A stretch of 64,000 nt of DNA from Rhinopomastus cyanomelas. Lineage: Eukaryota; Chordata; Aves; Bucerotiformes; Rhinopomastidae. The notes beneath the pieces were generated by a model. That model saw only the letters and a list, made by a program, of their open reading frames with translations, did no database searches and had not been told where the DNA came from. Position 1 is the first letter of the stretch; every line of letters begins with the position of its first letter. The stretch lies in assembly GCA_013400115.1 (NCBI GenBank), contig VXBP01002343.1, forward strand, positions 1,078,278 to 1,142,277. The letters are read 5' to 3'. This document shows positions 22,501 through 31,500 of this stretch, one piece after another. The translations under genes and the position numbers were made by a program.

Positions 22501-25500
22501 GATACAAACCCTCTTGAGAGCTTTTATAAATCTCTGTAGAGTTACTTTTTAACCTAACACTTTGGTAATTAACATTTGTGTACACATATTTTGCATACAG
22601 TGTTCATCACCAACAATCCATGAAGAACCTGTAAATCTGTTGCTCTAACAAATTACTCCTGTTCACATAAACTAGCCTCACCATTTCTCACCGGACACTG
22701 TGCGAGTCCATAGTTTGTGGCTAGATGAGAACAGGACACACTATTGAGTGAATCCGAGTTATACGGACTCATCGTGCCAGTACTGTCGAGTGAATCCCAG
22801 CAGTAGTTATCGGACTCGTAGTGTGAAACTGGGTATCGCTCAGGATTTGGACCTAGCCATCCCCAGCTCCTCTGAAGCTGTAAAGCCAAGGGGTTTACTC
22901 CCTGCCAAATTCACACGCAACAACCATCACACTGAAGTGAAAGTTCTTTTGTCTGTTTGACAATCTTGCAAGTTAAAATTAAGCTAACTCACTTTTCCAA
23001 CCCCGTATCTGCCTGTTTCATTCTCAAAAAAACTCCAGGCCACAGGCAAAGGAGAGTTACACCACACATCTTCACCTTCTGTTACCTGAGTAAGTACAAA
23101 CAAATGTCCCCTTGTCGATATCGTCTAGGCAGCGGACACCCCAGCCTTTCTTCTCTGTGTTGAACACTTGCAGCCTGACTTGAATGCCATGCTGCACAAC
23201 TCTGTTCTGACACATCATCTTGTCACACCTGCATAACACACTACACTCATAAATTCTGTCAAGAGGAAACAAAACAAAACACAATATAAAAGAATGCCTT
23301 ACAAAACACAGTCGCTTTGATTAATTTCCTTCCTGAGCATTAATAAGGCACCTGACTGAAAAGATAACGACTCTGGCTAAAACCAGTTGTACAGCAGTGC
23401 TCTGAAGCTCATTACTTTCTTGATTGCTGGTGCACCAATTTTAAGAGTCTGTCAGACACATTTTCACATAAGGAAAAAACAAATGCCACCTTTTTTATTT
23501 TATACAAGCAAATCACACAAGAGCAGAAATCCCTGTGAAGCACCTCATTCCATGCTGAAACAGATTTTAGCAAAGATAACCTGTCTGCTTGGACCTCACT
23601 GTAGCTGTTATGAGTTTTAGGATTTAATAAATTTTGTCTAAAAGAATTACAGTTGTAGGATGTTTCTGGGTAGTAGCTTTAATGCTGCATGTCAACCATG
23701 AACTAACAACACAGCAACAAATGATGAAAGGGGCTCCTTAAAGCATGCGAGTTCAGCCCTTGGCTACTGCAGAAAGCTGCCTGTCACAATGCCTCTCCTA
23801 AGCACTTGAGGCTACTGGCACCATCCCCAGGCCACATATTAATGCTTGGTTGCTGAACAAGACAATAGTGAATGCCTGCAGCACTGGGACAGCTTTGGAG
23901 ACTCTTGGAAAAGTCACACATAACCAAGTCTCACAACAGCAGCTGTCTGACACTCCCATTGGACTCTGGTCCTACAAAGCAAATGGGTGGACAAAATACG
24001 GTGCAAGACCCAAGGGTTTCATACTCCCTACTTATTTGGCTGACATACACTGTGATGGTCTGGTGACAGACCTACTTCTCTTGTGGCAAGTTTCTTTCCC
24101 CACTCCATTCTCCCCTTAGCATGCTTGAATGAACCAGCTGAAGGAACCAGATGATCTTTAAGGTCCCTTCCAACTAAAACCATCCGATGTTCCTATGATA
24201 TGGCCTAAATTCCTAGACCAACTAAAACCATGCTACTCTTCACACTCTTTGGATCTTGAACTCACCTAGTACAAAAGGGGTTTTCTGTTATTACTCAAAT
24301 CACATCAGTTGATCAGTACATCAAATCATGACAAACATGGAAGGTTTCAATAATCCAGAAACAGCAATTATTTTAGTCCTGTAGCACACTACAGGAGTAA
24401 AATAACAGCATACAAATATGACAACACTTAGTAGTTCAATTCCTCTTACCCACTAGGAACAGGTTCCTCCAGTCTTTTGTAATTGTATCCATGGGAAGTT
24501 GTACTATCTGGAGACAGAGAAATTTTACCACAGCTTCTTGCAGTTAGCTGTAGGCACGCACATTTTGACCTAAAATATAGCAGTAGAACATCTCAGAATG
24601 GGGCAGCATACATCAAACATAAATCTAGATATTTTCAAATGTTCTTGACTACACATATATCTTTTATATACCCCTAATGTGTCCCATCTCCCCTTGCCCT
24701 TTTACTCCACAAGGCTGTTTCAAGCACCCTACCCTTCTCTTTGTCTCGTCTGACTGTGTATACTTTACAATTACCACGTTCCCTCCACCCTAACCCCATT
24801 CTTCTGCCAAGCTCCTTAAAAGATACATGCAAAAAACTGAAGTACAACAGAAATTTATGATGAATGAAAATCTGGCACAGCATCCCAGCCCGTTAGCCAC
24901 AACATCATTACCTTCCTCCCACCTACTTACCTACCCTAGAGCCCAGGAAATAAAGAATTACACACTGTTGAGAAATCAAACAATGCTGGTTTTCACTGTC
25001 TGACATCATGACAACTCCAAAGACCAACAGCATTTAGGCAAACAGCAAGAGACCAAACCTTGAACCCCAACAGCGAACATTAAAGGCATCTCAACACTTG
25101 GGGGAGTTCAGTGCAAAGAGGCAGCATGCTCTGCGCTTGCTGTTCCTCACCCTGAAGCTGAAACTAAATAACTTTAATTGCTGAAGCTTCATTATACTGA
25201 GATGTGATTCGAGGTTGTGTTGGGTTGCAGGCAATTACACTGAGCACCAGCACATGCAACTGCCCTACCTATCAATACAAAATGGATCCAACACCAAGTA
25301 ACACCTACAGGCAGAGATCAGGTCAAAGACAAATGCCTTTCATGAAAGCAGACAGTTATCACCAAACTTGCATCTGCCAACTGTGGCAAGTTCTCAGAGA
25401 GCCGTACGCAGCCCAGTTACTAGGCTGTAGGAAAAGGCAGCAACAAGCAACATCATTTGAAGAACACAAACATGTTCTGTGACTACAGGGTTTCACCGAA

Positions 25501-28500
25501 TCTCTTTAAACAACAAGGATGCAACACAGATGTTGTGAACTGGACTGTTTTTCCATCTGCCCTCAGGAACCATCTAAGCTTCAAATGATCTGATCTCTCC
25601 AGGCAGTCCCATCCCATTTCTATGGCACCATCCTACAGCAGGAGCTGCAGAAGTTGTCATTCCTTCCCTGCCTGCCAGGAAAATTAGCCTTCCTCTGCTG
25701 AAATAAGACTCTCCCCATTCCTTTCTCAAAGCTGAGAGGTCTGCTTGTCAGTTCCACCTGGAAGAGAAGCACTGACAATCTGGAAAGGGAAAGGAACACA
25801 AAAAAAATCCAAGTGTTGATCACCTCCTTCCCTACAACAGAGGCTGAGGAGGTAGGAACATCTACGTTCTGGAGAAGACAAAGACACTGCCCTGTCAGTT
25901 AACACAACATGGCACAAGTGCCAGACATTCCAGCAGCACTGGTCCTTTGTTATTTGTCACTATTTGGCAACGCATGGCTTCACACTTACACCACCCACCT
26001 ACTATTGAGTGTAACATACTATCATGTGTAACTCGTCTGGGTTTAGATTTCTCCACCTACCCATCAATGCAGCCATCTCTGCAGTCACATGAATCAACAA
26101 ACATGCTGGATAAATTGTTGAGACAATATCCACGTGGCAAAGATGCTCTTCGATATTTGAAATAAGGTAACCTCGCATGGTCAAGGTCATTACAGAACGA
26201 AACGGGCACAGACTCAGCTCCATTGCTAATATCAGCATCAAACACAAGGGGTTCAGGATTTGCAATGCTCCTGCCCAACAGTACATATGTGTTAAAGGAG
26301 AAGTGATCAACAAATAAGAAATTGCACTTTGTTTCAAACAAATAATTCTGCACATCTTGAAAACTTCTCAGACTTCGACCACAAGGAGCTTTATAATTGA
26401 CATCCAGTGATCTCGAGAGGCAGTCTGCTCTTGCATGGCGCCTTTGAAAGTGAAATAGGATTGGTATCTTAAGAGGATTTTCACCCTTGTAGGAGCCTTC
26501 TGTTCTGTTGACAAGACATGTACTTGAGCATTTGTGGTTCTGATACTGCAGGTTTGAAGGTAGACTTTGAATTTTACTAGATGCTTCTTCACAGCCTGAA
26601 CCTGATTCTTCCATCTCCTTCTTTTCGCTATTGGGAATAAAAAAGGGGGCAAAAAAACAGAGCAGCATCTTAGAGAACCAGTAAAGAAACAGCCTATTTC
26701 TAGAAGGCCAAGGGTTTCACTGAATCATGGTTTACATTACATATTACTAACATCATGCAAGGTCATATTGAGCAGCATAAAAAAGGGCAACAGCTTCTTC
26801 TGAGAAGGGGCTTACACATTAAAACACAGAAAGGACTTTAAAAATAAAAAATAAAGGAATTATATCACAGAATTGCCCAGATTGTAGAAGACCTCCAACA
26901 CTGAGTCCAATCATTAGCATAACAGTGACAAGCCCTAGACTAAACCATATCCTTCAGCACCACATCTACATGACTCTTCTATATCTCCAGGGATGGAGAC
27001 TCCACCACCTTCCTCGGCAAGCTGATGCTGATGACCATTTCATCCTCACTTTTCCTAATGTCTAATCTCAACTTTCCCTGCACAACTTAAGATCATGTTC
27101 TCTGTTCTATCACCTATTACTCAATCGAACAGATTGACCCCTACCTCACTACAACCTCCTTTGAGGTACTTTTAGAGAGCAGTAAGGTCTTTCCTCCGCC
27201 TCCTTTTCTCCAGACTAAACAACCCAAGTTCTCCTAGCCACTCTTCGTTAGACTTGTTCTCCAGATCCTTTATCTCCATACCGCTAGACAGAGAGACTAT
27301 TCCCCCACCACCACCACCACGCAGCTGCAGTTTGCTTCGTCCTGCCGACTGCACGGCCCCCAACACTGTTGAGGGACTGGACCCGGCCCCCTGTTTAAAA
27401 TGTTTGAGGACCCCTGCCCTAAACTGACCAAATAGCGATTCCATTCTATATTGGTATAAAGCTGAGAGATCACAGGGTCAAGATCTTCTTCAATGAGGCA
27501 GGAAGGGGGCTGGATTCAATACTGATATTTCAATTTCTTGTTATTGTTACATTAAAGCAGTTTTCATTTTCTTCTCAAATTTGTAAGTCTCTCTGCCTTA
27601 TTCCTTTACTCTTTTCCTTTGGGGAGAGAGATGGCTTAATAAAGAGCACCTGTTATTGATGGCTTTGTTATATGAGCTATTACCTCATGGCTGGCCCAGC
27701 CTCAACCCACGATATACATCTGCTCAAAACCTCAGGCTTTCCATGTAGATCAAGTCAAAAATACTTCCACTATAAAATCTGGCAGGATTTAAAACTATGC
27801 TTAAAACGCTGAATTTAGAAATATAAGATAAATACTATAAATTTTCTTGAATGCACTAAAGAATACATCAAATAAAGAACTGGAATAAACTGTTAAATGG
27901 AACTGACCTTTGAGAACCTTCTACAGAGTTTGCAGTGTGGTCACCTCGAAGATGCTGCACCTGGAGTTGAGATTCCTGCACACCATCTCCACCAAACACA
28001 TCACTTACTGAAAAAATTTGAATGCAAGAAAAAACTTCATCAATCCACATTTTGCTTTATAAACAAGCATACATTAGTTACTAAAGAGATAACTGCCAAA
28101 ACACATTAAAAGCAGTGTATTGCTAACAAAGAGCAGGCTAGCAAACGTTCTACTGAAGTACAAGAGAACTGCTCTCTACACTTTATACAAAAGTCATGTT
28201 TGCATACAAGTGTGCAAGTGAGGGACTAGCTGACACACAACACACACTCTCATGTTTTCTCTTCTGCTCCTCCTCTCTTTCCTTGTCTCTCCTTCTGTAT
28301 CTCCAAAGGAGGAAAATGTAGGTCTGCGCTGACAAACTTGAGGCAGAAATGCATCACTGAATACTTATGCTTTTTCACACACTACCAGATGATTTGCACA
28401 TTCAAATAATTCCACACGTGTTGCAGTTTGAAAACTACCAGCATTTTCAGATGTATAGATGTGTGCTTTCATGAAGAAAGAAGTTATGTTGCTTTAAAAG

Positions 28501-31500
28501 GAACCCCCCTCAGTGACCTATCCTGGGGGAGGTTACTCTATAGAATTGTCCTAGGTACCTGCCCTTGAGGGATGGGCTAGGTGAGAAGATAAAAGGGAAG
28601 AGTGATCTTAGCCCTGCCTCCTTTTGCTGAGGGATCCTAGCCCAGCAGAAGGCACCACTTCCAGGGTGGTGGGGGGTGGAAAGACAGGCCTGCTGTGGCC
28701 TGGCCCTGGGCCCTGCTTCGCTGCAGGAAGGAATGCGGCAGCTCCATGTGGCCGCGACCCCAGCTTGGCAGTGGCGGTGCCGGCTTCAACCCAGCCCAGT
28801 CTGGAGTGGACTGGAGAAGCAAGACCTTAGTGCCAGTCTACCATTCCTCCCCACCACAGAGCTGGTGAGCTGCAGGGATGGTTTCCTTTCCCCCTGGATC
28901 CGAGACTGGAGGAAAGAGGAGAGGGGAGGGTCATGGAACCCTCCGAGCCTCACCACTTAGCAGAGTGTGGGAGGGCCCCTGCTGATGTGGCCATGCAGTT
29001 GGTCACCATCTTGGGTCCTGCACGTGGCTGGGGCCATGAAGTCGCCACCACCGCCATCTCTTAGAGAGCACTGATCAGCAGGAATAGAGACTGTCATTTC
29101 TGCTGCTGAGGAAAACTGGGGATGCTCAAGCAGTTTCCTAGTTTTAACCTGCTTCAACAAGGCACTTAAAGTGTGTGGAGACAACAGGCATATGAAACAC
29201 ATTTCACTGTTTGAGGTAAGAAGACACCAGGACATTACAAGATGATTCTGCTTGCTGCCAGCTCACATTCATCTAGTCTTACCAGTTCAATTTATTTTCA
29301 CTTGATAAGAGCTGTGTACACACAAACCACAAAATTACAAACCCAGGTGAGAGTCCACAATCCAGTACCTGAGAAGACTAACAATTAGTTTTTTTTCCTT
29401 GTAATGCTAACAGGCCTCTCAGATTTAATTTATTCATTTAATGAAAAGGGAAATGAGTGCCTAATGAGAAAAGCCAAATTGAATTCTCACAGCAAATAAC
29501 ACATGAGCGAGATAGACATACCATTTGTCAAGAGATCACCTTGAATAGCTTCATTCACCAGTACCCAAGCCTGCAAGTATTCTACAGGAAAAAAAACAGA
29601 ACAGATATGAAATGTAACTTAAGTAATGATAATAGAGACTCCCTAAAGGGACAACAAATTTTAAGTCCACCAGAGACAACTGGTTCCTCAGCATCTTCAT
29701 CTAGAGCATTACATGACTGTCACTATTAGAAACCTTTCGCACCACTGTCCTTAACAAGACACAACTATGAATTACAGTAAAATGACAGTTCATGTTAGTA
29801 GTGGTAAACCAGCCCTGAACATCTTCTGGCTTTTGGAAAGCTGTTGGAATGTTTCTAAACACGTACCAACCGGCAGCCTCCAGTGACAGTAACATATATA
29901 AAGACAATTTACTGGAAGTTTATACTTTGTCATCAGACTAGTCATCTTCCTGAATCTTGGCAGACCAAACCAATGCCACTCCTAAATTGGCATAAACGGC
30001 CTTCGTATAGCAAGAACGAAACAGAGACCAGTTCTGTCTCAACCTCTTACCCCATGCAATAAATATTACCAGATGACAAGAGAAATGTCAGTAAAATCCA
30101 CATCAATATTTTAGTTTTAGTCTTCAAAGAACAAAGCAAAGGAAAATTCAAATTCCACTACGTCGAAGATTTGTTGTGTCATCTGGGAATTCAAGTTCAA
30201 CACTTATCTACGCACTGCTGTAATATTTTATCATAAAAACAAGATGTGGGAGCTCAAGCACACAAAATACTGTGCTATGAATTGTGCAAGTAGTAGAATG
30301 CAGAGGGTGTGGCTATGCCAGGTGTAAGAGCTTCTCACAGTACTGTACATTTCCTTGCACAAAGCAGTAAGATCCATAGATACATTTACATGGGCAACTT
30401 AACAAAAGAGCCCTAATTTATCTGAATTAAATAAACCAGTAAAAAACCCGCTGCTCCAGGCATATCAGGCTTTTGATTTCAATGTAGGTAAAGGAAACTT
30501 CCAAGAAAATCAAGAACAATGTTCAGTGCATTGCTGTCACATTTTTCTATGAATGTTTAAAATTATAATGGTATCTCTAACATGAAATCATTCTTGTATG
30601 ATTACAGTACACCCCCAAACCACTGTGTTCACTAAAACCAGCTTGAAAGGCTGAAAATTATGATAGACAAAACACAAAGTACAGAAGATATTTCATTACT
30701 CTCAAGAAAAAGCACTGCAGCTGCATGTGCTTAAGAGCCACACATGGCCTGGAAATGTATACAGGCAAAATGAGAAACTGGCAAAATGTGCCTAAAATTA
30801 TTAACCTTTTTTTTTAAAAAAAAGCTGTAGTTTTTAAAATCACTTAAAAATGCCCACTACTAAGTAATTCAGAGATATCTGAACTGTAGCAGATACCACA
30901 CAGCCAAGCAGGCCACAGCTCCCTTTCAGTTCAGTTTAATAATTACAAGGATTTCCAACCTTGGTTTGTGGCAGTTCCGTTCTTGATCTTTTCCTTTAGC
31001 AACAGCAGCACGTTTTGCACCTGCTCAAATATGGTGTCCACTCTTCTATCTCCCAAGCGTGTCCAAAATGTCTTCAAACCACCTGAAATGCAAACTTCCA
31101 AGTCTGTACAGCTCCCAAGAAGTCTAAAACCTAGTCCTAGTGGACTTTTCAAAGACTCTCATTCACTTCATAGGGAGGTACTTCTGAAAAACCAGCCAGG
31201 ACAGCTATTCACTTTCCTAGGCTGAAACTTTCAGAAGTTTATTGCTAAACCTGTATCATGAAGGTGAAACAGAAAGTGACTAAAGCTTCTGAGGGTTCAT
31301 GATGCTCCTTCAAGTAACTTTTCAAGTCCATGTACAAGACAAGCCATGCAAGCCTTTCTCCAAACACAAGCAAATCAGTCCCATTATAAATTAATCACCA
31401 ATGAAACTCACCACACTCACTGAAATGACTCAGGACAGTATTTTCAATGGACAGAACCAAACTCACTAGTAAATAAAAGACATTTGAATTTCTCTTCCTA

